From Ichthyophis bannanicus (Eukaryota > Chordata > Amphibia > Gymnophiona > Ichthyophiidae): a stretch of DNA of 64,000 nt. Below the pieces are notes generated by a model. It was not told the DNA's origin and did no database searches. It worked only from the letters and a program-made list of their open reading frames with translations. The stretch covers positions 12,810,305 through 12,874,304 of the forward strand of contig CM066048.1 of NCBI GenBank assembly GCA_033557465.1. The letters run 5' to 3'. Below, in pieces: positions 52,044 to 63,213 of the stretch (positions within the stretch are counted from its first letter, which is position 1; each line of letters starts with the position of its first letter). Both the position numbers and the translations under genes were made by a program.

Positions 52044-52176
52044 GGGGGGCGGAGCCTGATGTCCAGCGGGATGGTCGCATAACGCTGAGGCTCCCGAGAG
52101 GCCTACTCAGAATCCTGAATTAACACCATACATACTTGGAACTTCTACTCTGATCTTGCCGGGGCACATTGGTGAG

Positions 52177-53019
52177 ATGGCGGGGACCAAACCCACGCGT
52201 CTGGAATTTGGATCTCCAGCGGCTTCTCACGGCAAACGTTCCAAAACTGAACCTCCGTCCCCGCAGAAGGGGCTGGCCTTGCGCGAGGGCCCCGAAATGC
52301 AGCAGGAAATCCTCGCAGAGATTAGAGGGGTCAAAGACCTCGTGCAGTCAAACGGTGAAGCACTCCGAGCGCTGCGGGAAGATTTTGGTGTGCTGCAAGG
52401 CAAGCTAGAGGGGCTCTCTTCGCGTCAGGACAAAATGGAGAGCATATTGGATTCCCATGCGGCCCGGTTGTCCAAACTCGACAAAGTTGAACGTCAGGTG
52501 CGGGCCTTGCAGAAAGAAGTGGAAGATGGCAATAATAGAGCGCGCCGCAACAACATACGACTCGTGGGCATACCGGAGGGAGCGGAATCGGGAGACATGA
52601 AAGAGTTTTTATGCAAAATCCTCCCTTCCCTGCTCCAAATCACCTTTACCAAAGATTTGGAGATCGATCGCGCTCATCGTGTACCCACAAGCATAACGCT
52701 CAACAGGAAGACCCCGCGGCCTATCATTTTTCGACTTTTGAGATATCAACACGTTGAGCAAATTCTAAATGCCTCTCGGGCAAAGGGCCATATGGAGTTT
52801 GAGAGCCACAAGATCTCCTTCGACTTGGCTAAACCCACGGTCGACCGCCGAAAGCGCTTTCTGGAATTCCGGCCGAGGCTTCAACAACTACAAGCACGCT
52901 ATGGCCTGATGTACCCGGCCAAGCTCCGAGTCACGCTTCACAATCAGACAAGAACATTTGAGGACCCTGATCTACTAGCGGAGTTTTTGGATTCCAAAGA
53001 AGCCGACTTGATGCGCTGA
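52177..53019 (+). CDS. L1-like ORF1 protein (RNA-binding chaperone)
   Basis: 280 residues from the ATG at 52177 (the frame is open a little further upstream without ATG). The N-terminal segment is basic and low-complexity. A coiled coil follows, with heptad-like REDFGVLQGKLEGLSSRQDK and KVERQVRALQKEVED. The RRM begins NNIRLVGIPEGAES, and the C-terminal domain contains IDRAHRVP, RPIIFRLLRYQ and YGLMYPAKLRVT. The protein trimerises on LINE RNA and acts as a nucleic-acid chaperone in the L1 family. The stop at 53019 is 411 bases before ORF2. No disabling change seen. Confidence 0.88.
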   Translation: MAGTKPTRLEFGSPAASHGKRSKTEPPSPQKGLALREGPEMQQEILAEIRGVKDLVQSNGEALRALREDFGVLQGKLEGLSSRQDKMESILDSHAARLSKLDKVERQVRALQKEVEDGNNRARRNNIRLVGIPEGAESGDMKEFLCKILPSLLQITFTKDLEIDRAHRVPTSITLNRKTPRPIIFRLLRYQHVEQILNASRAKGHMEFESHKISFDLAKPTVDRRKRFLEFRPRLQQLQARYGLMYPAKLRVTLHNQTRTFEDPDLLAEFLDSKEADLMR

Positions 53020-53430
53020 CTTCCAGAATATTCCTGCAAGTATTCTCATATCCGCTGTACCTGCCATATTGGATCTGCCGCAAGAGTCTGGCGAGGGCAG
53101 TTTGTTGCCTTACTTTTGATGATATCTGTGACCCGACTCCATCTACCCACAGTAGCCTCGATGAGTATCAGAGACAGTGTTAATTATGGACTCTGGTGTT
53201 TCTTTTCTTTTTTTTCATGTCTTTCTATTTCCTCTCTAGGGCCTCCTCCCGCAGACATATGGTCGCCATATTCTTTGGGGGTTTTGCTTCTTCTCTAAGA
53301 TACTTTGGTACATACTTTTCAACATGGGGTGTTTTAGCCAGAATACTCGGTGATTATGTTATTGTTGCACAGATTCTGATTATGTTGTATGTCTTCAAGC
53401 GCCCTTACCTAAAATGTCTATTACTGCTTG

Positions 53431-56400
53431 ATGGCACCATGTAAGATTTTCTCATTGAACGTAAAAGGAATCAATAATCCGATAAAACGGAAGAAAATCC
53501 TAAGCTACCTAAGTCATGAAGCTGCGGATCTGATTTTTCTCCAAGAAACGCATTTAAATTCGAAGGAAACTCTTAAACTCAATATTAAACCTTACATGGT
53601 GGCCGCCTATTCCCCAGCCGCTTCTAAGAAATGTGGGGTTGCCATACTGGTTAGGAAATCTTTGCATGCTACTATTATTGCGACTAGCTCAGATACAGAA
53701 GGTAGATGGTCCAGAGTTCACCTCAAGATAGGTAGCCTTGAAGTTACATGTATATGCCTTTACGCTCCTAATGTGGATGACCCTGCTTTTTTTGCTACCA
53801 TTGCTCAGGTTGCGCAGGCCTCTGCTAATACTTCCTTGATAATTGGGGGGGATTTCAATCTAGTCCTTGATCCCCTGATTGACAAACAGCCGCCTAGGAC
53901 AAGTGGTCCCCCCAAGAGTCACACCACGCTTACCTCCCTGATCAAAGATCTTGCTTTAGTTGATCTATGGAGGTTACTACACCCCAATGAGCTTGACTTC
54001 ACCCTCTTCTCTTCCCCTCATAAATCCCAGTCTCGCATAGACTTCTTTCTAATATCAAAACTGTTAGTTCCTCAGGTGGACACTGCAAAGATTCACTCCC
54101 AACATATTTCAGATCATGCTGCCATTTCCTTTCAACTACACACTACTGCACCCCAAGGGAATTCGGGGGCCTGGTTCTTTGATAGAGCCCTGTTAACTCA
54201 GCCAGAGTTCCAGTTAGACATTCGAGCAGCCATACAGGATTACTTCCATTTCAACCTACCCCAGGACACTGCGAATTGGGCTTGGTGGGAGGGCTTCAAA
54301 GCGGCCATTCGAGCAACGATCACTAGCTATCAAATCCGCCTGCGAAAACAACGCAAACAGCAGCTACTCATACTAGACCAACAAATAAAAGCAGGCGAAC
54401 GAGTTCTAACTTCACGTACTGATCCGTGTGTATTAATGCGATTACAGCGTCTCCGTTTTCAATATAATTCAATCCTCTCAACTGCAGCTTCTAAGAGTAT
54501 TGAGCTTCAGCGAGGGACATATTATCGTGAAAATAACCGAGCCGGTCGACTCTTAGCCAACGCCTTGAAAGGTCAAAAAGAAGCCAAACGCGTAGCGGCC
54601 CTTCGAGCTCCACAGGGAGGGGGCATAGTGACCACAGACTCCGACATTGTAGAGCTCTTTCGGGACTTTTATACCCGCCTATATCAATCTGAATGTGAGT
54701 TCTCGTCAGAGACATTCGAGCGATTGCTTTCAGGCATCCAGCGGCCGACCCTCTCTGAAGATGATAGGGATGCGATGGATGAACCCTTCTCTACTTCAGA
54801 GATCCAATCTGCCCTAAAACGAACCGCCTCGGGCCGTGCCGCAGGGCCCGATGGTCTCCCGACCGAATTCTACAGAACGTTCAGTGCAGATTTAGTTCCC
54901 TATTTAAACCTCTATTTTACTGCCCTTGCGGTAGATACATCCTCTTTGGGATCCTTTTCTGCAGCTAATGTGGTAGTATTTGAGAAAGAAGGCAGAGACC
55001 CGCTACTAACCGCCAACTACCGTCCAATCTCCCTACTTAATGCCGATTATAAGATCTTCGCAACGATCTTGGCCACCCGGCTATCTGACAGGATGGCCAC
55101 CCTAATTCACCCCGACCAATGCGGTTTTATACCCGGCAGATCAACTGCTGACAATGCTCGGACCCTGTGCCATGTACTATCCAGTGCTGCCAATCTAGAT
55201 CATCCATGGGTGGGTCTTTCCCTGGATGCCGAAAAAGCCTTTGACCGCCTAGAATGGCCCTTCTTATTTGCAGTTCTCCGATGGTATGGCTTTGGGGAGG
55301 GCTTCCTCCGATATCTCCAAGTCATGTATACTCAACCCGTCGCCAGTATTTGTGTAAATGCCATCAAGTCTCAGCCATTTAATCTCCAAAGAGGCACGCG
55401 TCAAGGTTGCCCCCTATCACCAATGCTCTTTGATCTAGCTCTTGAACCCCTAGCCCTCCTTATTAGACAGTCCGCACGTATTCGAGGTGTCCCCTTCAGT
55501 CATAGGGAGATTAAACTCTCTGCATATGCAGATGACCTTATGCTTTTCGTATCCCTCGATTCGGTTCCAGCTGTCTTGGATCTGATTGACGGATACTCAC
55601 AATTATCGGGCTATAAAATTAACTGGACCAAATCTGTAGCATTCCCACTGAACCGCTGGGTACATGAGGCTGACATGCAGGCCTTTCCCTTCCTTTGGCA
55701 ATCCCGCATGGTGAAATATCTCGGGGTCCATTACTGTTCTCCTTTAGAAGACGCTATCAGTTTTAATGCCAAAGAGGTAGTCTCCAAAGTCCGTGAGCTC
55801 ACGAATCGTTGGTCTCCCTTATCTCTTACATGGTGGGGCCGCTTAGAAACTGTGAAAATGATGATAGTCCCCAAAGTGAACTACATTTTAGAAATGCTGC
55901 CATGCTTACTCCCGCTACATACTTATAAAGATATTGAGGGCCTTCTCGTCCGTTATCTCTGGCAGGGCAAGCCACCAAGGATAGCTAAACAAAAACTACA
56001 GTCTGCAAAGGAAAGAGGGGGTACCAGATTTCCTGATTTTCGTAGATATCATCAAGCCTTCCTACTTAAGCAAGGTGCCCGATGGCTAGATGCCTCAACA
56101 GACAGCAGACCAGTTTGGCTTGACATAGAAGAGGAGCTTAGTAGCCCAATTCCGTTAGCCCATCTCCCCGGTATGTCCTATCAAGTAGATACCCGCCACC
56201 CACCAATGATTGTCGATACCCTTGCGGCCTTTAACACTCTCATTCTAACACTGGGCCCGAACGTATGTCCTCAGGACGGACTCCCGCTGTGGAATAACCC
56301 CAGAATTCAAGTTCTAAATAGAACGATAGCATGGAAACCCTGGTACTCAAGGGGGATCTGGACACCCCAACAGCTTTTCTCTGCAGCTCGTTGGAAAACC

Positions 56401-57223
56401 TTTTCTGATTTACAAAAGGAATTTGCGTTACCAGCGAACCACTACTTTCAATTGATGCAGCTTCAACACTGCCTCAAAAGTGCTCGAATCATGCCGCCCT
56501 CTGCCCCTACTGAGGACGGGCTATTAGAGATAGTTCACTCTATTAGTAATACACATGGGGTAGCCTCTAACTTTTATAAAATATTATGTCAGGGTACAGA
56601 CACGGCCACTTTTAGAGCCCAACAAGCCTGGGAGCGCGAACTGCAAACCACTTTAACCCCTGAGCAATGGAGCGTTTTCTGGAGCAAAGTAGTGCGGGTT
56701 TCCCGGTCTGCCTCTGTTACCCAAACTCTCTTCTTTTTTGCACACAGATGCTTTTATACCCCAGAAAAAATAGCCAAATGGAACACAACTGCTAGGGACC
56801 AGTGTTGGTCTTGCCATACTGCTGTGGGAACCTTCGCTCATGTTATTTATGACTGTCCTCAACTACAGGTTTATTGGGGGCGGGTCTGGGGTTGTATTCA
56901 ATTTATCTTACACCTTCATGAACCTCTCTCTTGGAAGATCGTGGGGCTCCGCTCTGTGGCGGGGGTCCCCTCTCTTCCTAAGAAGGGTCGCTTTTCTCCT
57001 TGATTTCATGCTGGGTGTAGCCATATGCTTAATCACGAGGAATTGGAAGGATAGCTCTCGACTTACTGTCAATGAATGGTGGAACCTCGTCTGCTTATAT
57101 AGTAAATATGAGCAGATACCTCGGAGAGCTATTCCCCATGCCCAACCTCACTCTCGCTTGTCTAAATGGCAGATGCTTAATGATTATGTACAATCTGCTC
57201 ATTGCTCCAACATGCCTGTATAA
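53431..57223 (+). pseudogene. L1-like ORF2 (APE endonuclease-RT), one late frameshift
   Basis: From ATG 53431 the frame has 1190 codons to 57003. The APE endonuclease occupies about residues 1-235 (NVKGINNPIKRKKIL, FLQETHL, GGDFNLV, RIDFFLIS, SDHAAISF). RT spans about residues 450-750 (GPDGLPTEFYRTF, NYRPISLLNADYKIF, SLDAEKAFDRLEW, GTRQGCPLSPMLF and YADDLMLFV near residue 698). The C-terminal region has a CCHC-type motif (CWSCHTAVGTFAHVIYDC). A frameshift near 56985 moves the last part to the frame ending at 57223, which has the conserved Trp-rich tail (NWKDSSRLTVNEWWNLV). Catalytic residues are all present. Confidence 0.88.
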
Positions 57224-57445
57224 TGTGCACTCATCATGTTTCTGATCACCGTTAGGTTTTGTAACACAATAATGTAAGTACACGCCCGCCTCGGGAATGA
57301 TTAGTTTTCTAGAGAAGAAGCAGGGGGGAGGGGGGTGGCAGGGGTTTACTTTGATGTATGTATAACATGTTATGTATCTGTCTTTTAGCTGTATGTCTTC
57401 CTTTCCTTTGTTGTTATAAAACGAAAAAAAGAATTAAAAAAAAAA

Positions 57446-58345
57446 AAGAATAGATTCTAATAACCAAAGGGGACATAAGGGTTAAGGGCTGCCTAGAACG
57501 CAAACACCCTGAACTCTGGGGCCAACCCTCCCTATATTGCTTGTTCTGCAGAGGATGACATGCCACACATTTTTGAAAATGCAGGTGTACCTAGGGGTTG
57601 AAAGGTTTAGGCAACAATTGCTGAACAAGGGACCATATAGATCATGGCTCCTTTCTGAAGCTGGCACATGTGCACCATGATCTCAACCAGTAGATGTTAT
57701 CGTTGGCATTGATACGATTTTCCATGGCCCCTCGCCCCCCCCCCTCCCCATCATCATCATCATCCTTTGCTAACTGGGGAGCTGGAGTCTCATTCTGTAG
57801 TCCAATCTGAGCTCTTTGAGTGCAGTACATCACTCAGTTGTCAGGCTGGTTTGAAAGAGTTTCTACAAAAAAAAAAAAAAAACCACCACCACCACCACAC
57901 ACTCCAGCAATGCCCGTCTGACTTACACATGGGCTTCTGCAACGCTTTCTGCCCTTTTCTGACATTTTTGCCTCAGAAAACTACTGGAGAATCATCTCCA
58001 CCCAAAAAGACAGTTTCGAGTTTGGTTGCAGGATTTCCAGCTAATCAAAAGTCTTAAGAACTTTAGCGATATTTATCGATCGCCTTCTCAACTCCTAAGA
58101 TTCCACCCAAGCCACTGTACAAAATAAAAATAGATAACGACACTTTCTATAAAGAAAAAACACCCCAAATAAAACAAAACAAATCCAGTGTTCTCTTGCT
58201 TCCTTTTCTTAAGAGTGGATATTATCGTCTTTTCCTGCATGTCCCCCTTTCTCCTATACTTCTCCTTCATTATCCCCCGGGTTTCCCCTTCCCACAAAAT
58301 ACTAATGCTTTCCTTGTGCCCCATTTACTACTACAACTACTGAGC
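57446..58345. other. Right part of the split repeat, then unassigned DNA
   Basis: 57446-57458 is the L1 target duplication. The rest of the interrupted repeat follows to about 57540. Simple repeats occur at 57747-57765 (CAT units) and 57867-57900 (poly-A then CCA units). No gene supported. Confidence 0.4.
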
Positions 58346-58566
58346 ATTAGAACATAAGAATATAAGATATGCCATACAGGGTCAGACCAAGGTCCATCAA
58401 GCCCAGTATCCTGTTTCCAACAGTGGCCAATCTAGGTCATACGTACCTAGCAATTTCCCCAAAAAACAGAGGTTCCACAATGCTTGTATTGGGTCAAGCA
58501 TTGATATCCTGGGTCCCTTCTTAATAATGGTTGATGGACCTTTCCTCTAGGAACTTGTCCAAACCT
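58346..58566 (-). mobile_element. CR1 3' fragment, truncated by an L1-like insertion
   Basis: Reverse complement of a CR1 3' UTR and ORF2 end: AAGATATGCCATACAGGGTC, GGTCCATCAAGCCCAGTATC, then AACTTGTCCAAACC followed by T-runs. It matches the CR1 end at 63214-63430 with about a dozen differences. It stops where the L1-like poly-T starts. Confidence 0.8.
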
Positions 58567-61500
58567 TTTTTTTTTTTTTTTAAACTTTATTTAAGTCCAC
58601 CATAAAATCCAAACAACACATCAACAGACGGCACCACGGGGAGGGTTTGTTCTTCTCCCCCCCGGGAGCCAACAAAAAGATAATACAATAGGTGGTCATT
58701 TTACATTATATCCCAACCCCCCTTCTCCCACCCCTCTCCCCTCACCCACCAGCCCACCCTCACTCCATTACTAGCTTCGTAAACCAAATATCATCTAGAA
58801 CTGTACGGCAGCTACCTCCTACCCACTCCTCAAGCCCACAGTCATTCAACTCCCCCCTTGGAGGGTTTCATTACGGCTGTGGGGCCCCAACTGCTGAATA
58901 TATGGCTCCCAGACCGACAGAAAAACTGTCCAACGCTTGGCACTGCCCCGCGCCATCCAACGCTCCGTTAGCATTAATTGATGAAAGTTATTCCGCCATT
59001 CACTAAAAGTGGGCAGTTGGCGTTCCCTCCATAATCGAAGAATCGGCCCTTTACCCCCCAGACAGGCCTTCCGCACAAGCAAACTCTCACCAGCTTTCAC
59101 AGGTCCAGGGGTCGGCAACTGGTCAAGTGCTACAAATAGGCCCGTCCAATGGAGCCTTCGCTGAAGCAGTGTGCAGAGGAAGCTGCATATCCGTGCCCAA
59201 TATGCCCGTATTCCCCGACAACCCCACCACATATGTAGGAGAGTAGCCAACGACTCCGAACAGCGTGGGCAGGAGCCATCAGTGTCCAGACGACTGCGCA
59301 GTGCCCGCCTCGGCGAAAAATGAGCCCTAGTCACGCACTTAAATTGGATCTCACGCCAGCGCACTCCTTGTACCAGTCGTCTAATCCGTTTCAATGCCGT
59401 CAGTACCAATCCCGGCTGTACGTCTTCTCCCAATTCGGTCGCCCAAGCTCTTTCGACTCCACTATAATCAGGGAGGGGGCGGTAGCGGTAGCGCTCCAAA
59501 CTACGTTTCAAATTGGAAATCGACGGCGGGCGCTCCTCTCCCAGCTGAAAAAATTCCAAAATACGGGCTGAGCGCTCAGCCTGCAGCGCATCGCGCGGCA
59601 GTGCGGCCACATAGTGGGAGATTTGTATATAGGCAAAACAATGCGTGTCGGGGAGATCGTATTCCCGACTGAGCGTTCGGAATGATTTACAGCTTCCCGC
59701 TTGGTCTACCAAGTGCCCTACCATCCGGATGCCACGTAGCCACCAGTCCCGAAACACCGCAGTCTCGGACCCTGGAGTGAATTGGGCATTGCCCTGCAGT
59801 GGCAACCAACAAGACACCTTCCACGTTTCCTGCCAATATTTGTTAAGTTGTTGCCATGTGCATCGGGCCGAGTCCACTAACGGACTCTGCCGACTAGAAT
59901 CTGTGAGGACCGTACGTGTGCCGTGCAAAGTCGCCAGGAGAGTCGCAGGAGCCACCAAACACTCCTCTAAAGACCTAGGCGTATATACTTCCGTCCCCCC
60001 TAGCCAATCTCCCAGGTGTCGGGCTTGACAGGCCAATGCGTAAGTCCTCAAGTCTGGTAGGTCCATACCTCCCTCTCGCCATTTTCCAAGCAGGCGATTC
60101 CACGGGATTATGGAGGGAACGCCAACAGCCCCCGCCAAAGAAAGCGCTTAAGCAAAACCTCCATTCTACTCAGGTCACGTCGAAGCAACCAGACTGGTAG
60201 GGTCTGCAGCCAGTACAAGATTCTGGGTAAGACTATCATCTGTACTGCCGCTATCCTCCCTGCCAGAGACAGCGGGAGAGGTCCCCATGCACTTAACTGC
60301 ACTGCCAAATGCCGCAGTATCCGGTCTAGGTTACGCCGGTATAAATCCTGGGGATTTCCGGTCAATGTTATGCCCAAATAGATGAATTCTTTGTCTGCCC
60401 ACCGTAAAGGGAAGGGTCCCCTCCAAGAACTGCGGAAGTGCCCTAAGACATCCACTACTTCAAACTTAGCTTTATTAATGCGCAAGCCTGCAATTGCTCC
60501 GAACCGCTGGAACTCGTCTAAAAGCGGTTGTAAGGAGGTGGCCGGAGACGTCAGATGGACCAACAAGTCGTCAGCGAAGGCCGAGATAAGGAAAGTTTGC
60601 GACCGTAGCCGCACTCCCTGTATCCTCCCCGAGTTTACGATGGTGCGAATCAGCGGGTCCAAGGAAAGAACAAAGAGCAAGGGCGATAAAGGACAGCCCT
60701 GCCTTGTACCTCTTCCCAACGTGAAGTCGTCTGAGATGAGGCCATTGCACAGTATGCCCGCAGTCGGTGAAATGTACAAACTTTGCACCATTTTACAAAA
60801 ATCCTCCCCGATGCCGTAGCGCGGTAGCAGCCTCCAAAGATAGTGCCAGTCCACCCTATCAAAGGCCTTCACCGCATCGAAGCTAATCAATAACGACGGA
60901 ATATTGTGAGCATGCACCCACTCCAAGGAGGCCAGAATCTTCCGAAGGTTTCGTACGGCGTGGCAGCCTTTCACAAAGCCCACTTGTGCGTCATGGATTA
61001 AGTAGCCTAATACCCCTGCCAGGCGGTCAGCTAGAACTTTCGCCAAAAGTTTAAGATCGAAGTTTAGTAGGGAGATAGGTCGATATGAAGCTGCCTGCAT
61101 CGGGTCTTTACCCGGCTTCGGGATCAGGGTGATATATGCGTGATTACGCCCCCAGCGGAACGCCCCTTGCTCTGTTCTGGTGACAAAGACCTCTCGCAGT
61201 AGTGGACTCACCCCGTCCCCTAAGATCTTGTAAACTTCGGCCCCGAATCCATCTGGCCCTGGCGTTTTATAACACTGGGCCGCAGATATTGCGGATTGTA
61301 TTTCCTGCATAGTAATGGGTAAATCTAGAACCTCCCTCTGGGCTGAAGTGAGTTGAGGCAACTCCAAGTCCTCAAGGTAGTCCTGCAGCCCCTCAGGGGA
61401 ACCAGCTGTGGTTTTGTATAAGTTTTGAAAGAAGGTACGAAAAATCTCTGCGATTTCCTTGTTCTCTTTATGCACACGTCCCTGGCCTTCTTTTAATGCC

Positions 61501-62960
61501 GCTACGTGGGCAGGACTCCGTCGGGCCCGCAGGCAGCGTGCCAGCAACTTGCCAGGTTTGTCACCATAGCAGTGCAAACGAAACCGATAAAACAGAACCG
61601 ATTTCTTTGCTCGCTGATGTAATAGCTCGTTAAGCTCGGTCTGGGTTTCCCATAGCAACTTCTTATTGGACAGCGTTGACGTGTGGGCACATCTCCGCCA
61701 TAGAGTAGTGACTCGACGCTCAAGTAGTACAATACGTTCTGCCATCAGCCGGCGCCTTCTCGCGGCGTATCCTATGATGTCCCCTCGAAGAACCACCTTT
61801 GCCGTTTCCCAGACTAATTCGGGGTCGTCTGTATGAACCTGGTGATTGCCAAGAAATTCCGCCCATCTCTGGCGTATAAACTGGCGAAATTGCCCATCCG
61901 AGTAAAGCTCTAGGGGAAATCTCCACAGGCGTGACCGATTCGTGTCCCGCCCCCAATGTAAGTCAAGCCACACCATCGCGTGGTCTGAAATTTCGGAAGG
62001 ACCAATCTGTGCATCCTCGGTGTGCGTAAACAAAGTCCCCGAGATCATAACGTAGTCAATACGGGCACTAGTACCGTGTGCTCGAGATTGATGGGTATAG
62101 TCTCTTTCGGAGGGGTGTAGTACCCGCCAAGGATCAATTATACCTAATCTCCGACAGAACCGCAACAACATCTGGGAGGGCGCTACCCTCTCCCGTCCAC
62201 CTCCTCTCCTAGAGGTATCCAGATCCACATCCAAGACTCCATTAAAGTCCCCGCCCAAAATCACCGGGCACTCCGGAAGCTGTTCCACCCTTGATGCCAG
62301 ACCATTGTAAAAACCCGGGTCAACCACGTTGGGACCATAGAGATTTCCCAGAATCACCGGTTTACCGTCTAAGTGACCATATAACAACAGGGATCTACCA
62401 ATATTATCAGCAAGGACCGTCTCCTCCACGAATCGTATGCATTTATGAATTAGAATCGCTACTCCTCCCTTATGCCCCTGGGCAGGGGATCCCCACACTT
62501 GGCCCACCCAGTTCCGACAGAGTTTGCTATGCTCAACGGCCGTCTGGTGGGTTTCTTGGAGAAGCGCAATGTCACACTTATGTCGAGCCAGTGATTGCAA
62601 TACCTTATGCCTCTTAATAGGGTTTCCCAGCCCACAGACATTCCAAGTGATTATTTTCAAAGCGCCGGGGCAGTGCCAAGATGCCACCACAGAATCACTA
62701 CCAAGTACTTCAGAGGGACACCCCCAGCCTGGCACCCCCCCCCCCCCATCTATAGGTAGGCAATTATCCCATCTATTAACATTCAATGGAGTGTACCCCC
62801 TCCCCTCCCCCTGCCCCTCCCTCCTCCTCCCCCCTCTTGTCCCTCCCCTCCCCCCCATCTCCCCTCTCCTCCAAGCTCTCCCGTCCAGCCATAGCCTGGA
62901 CTACTTCCTATGGCAGACGGGCTCACCCCTCCAACACTTCACCCTCCCTAGCAAGTAAAT
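58567..62960 (-). mobile_element. L1-like (Tx1/L1 group) LINE, minus strand, lacking ORF1
   Basis: The poly-T at about 58564-58580 is the poly-A tail of a minus-strand element. A 3' UTR (58580-58845), ORF2 (58846-62858) and a G-rich (minus-strand) segment to about 62960 follow. No ORF1 is present, so the element is 5'-truncated or the rest was lost. Its tail joins the CR1 fragment at a TTTTTT/AAAC context, the classic L1 endonuclease site. No target duplication was found on the far side. Confidence 0.8.
58846..62858 (-). pseudogene. L1-like ORF2, minus strand, one frameshift
   Basis: Endonuclease: IITWNVCGLGNPIKRHKVL, LLQETHQ, LGGDFNGVLD, RIDYVMISG and ISDHAMVWLDL. RT: TPGPDGFGAEVYKIL, SYRPISLLNFDLKLLAKVL, SFDAVKAFDRVDW, GTRQGCPLSPLLF and SAFADDLLVHL (FADD in place of YADD). 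A frameshift in the G-run at about 60125-60138 joins RFLWRG to the downstream frame (NRLLGKWREGGMDLPDLR). The C-terminal Cys region reads CPRCSESLATLLHMWWGC. The true N-terminus is probably near 62660; the frame upstream is a translation of G-rich low-complexity DNA. It belongs to a different subfamily from the element at 52044. Confidence 0.87.
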
Positions 62961-63213
62961 TAAAGAAAAGAAAAGAAACACAAAGTCTCTGTTACGAACC
63001 GCTGTGGTGAGTCTCCCACAGTCGGCGCTATCGCCCTCCACTCGTCTGCTCTCATGTTGTCTCTACCCACATCCACCCATATTACCTCCCATCTCCTCTG
63101 CCCTCCCCCCTCGTCAAATACAGGCACATCTGCTTTATCGAGGCCCGCCCTCTCTCCCCCCTGCATCAATCTCAGGTCGCTTCTATACCCCAGCCACTCC
63201 CAGGGGACATTGA
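62961..63213. other. Short unassigned interval
   Basis: It lies between the L1-like 5' boundary and a CR1 3' end. It may be residual L1 inter-ORF or 5' sequence; no motif decides it. Confidence 0.3.

Larger units (their letters stand above)
52044..57445 (+). mobile_element. Full-length L1-like (Tx1/L1 group) LINE
   Basis: A 5.4-kb element with a 5' end GGGGGGCGGAGCC, ORF1, ORF2, a 3' UTR and an A-rich tail. The 13-bp target duplication is perfect: AGAATAGATTCTA at 52031-52043 and 57446-57458. The 5' UTR is only about 130 bases. ORF1 is intact. ORF2 is intact except for one frameshift close to its C-terminus. These features indicate a young, recently active lineage. Confidence 0.9.

Noticed and set aside
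52156..52176. Start of L1-like ORF1 upstream of the ATG
   Set aside because: The frame is open but begins with TTG; the first ATG at 52177 is the better start.
62700..62960. Gly/Arg-rich N-terminal extension of the minus-strand L1-like ORF2
   Set aside because: Translation of a G-rich low-complexity segment; the endonuclease proper begins near 62660.
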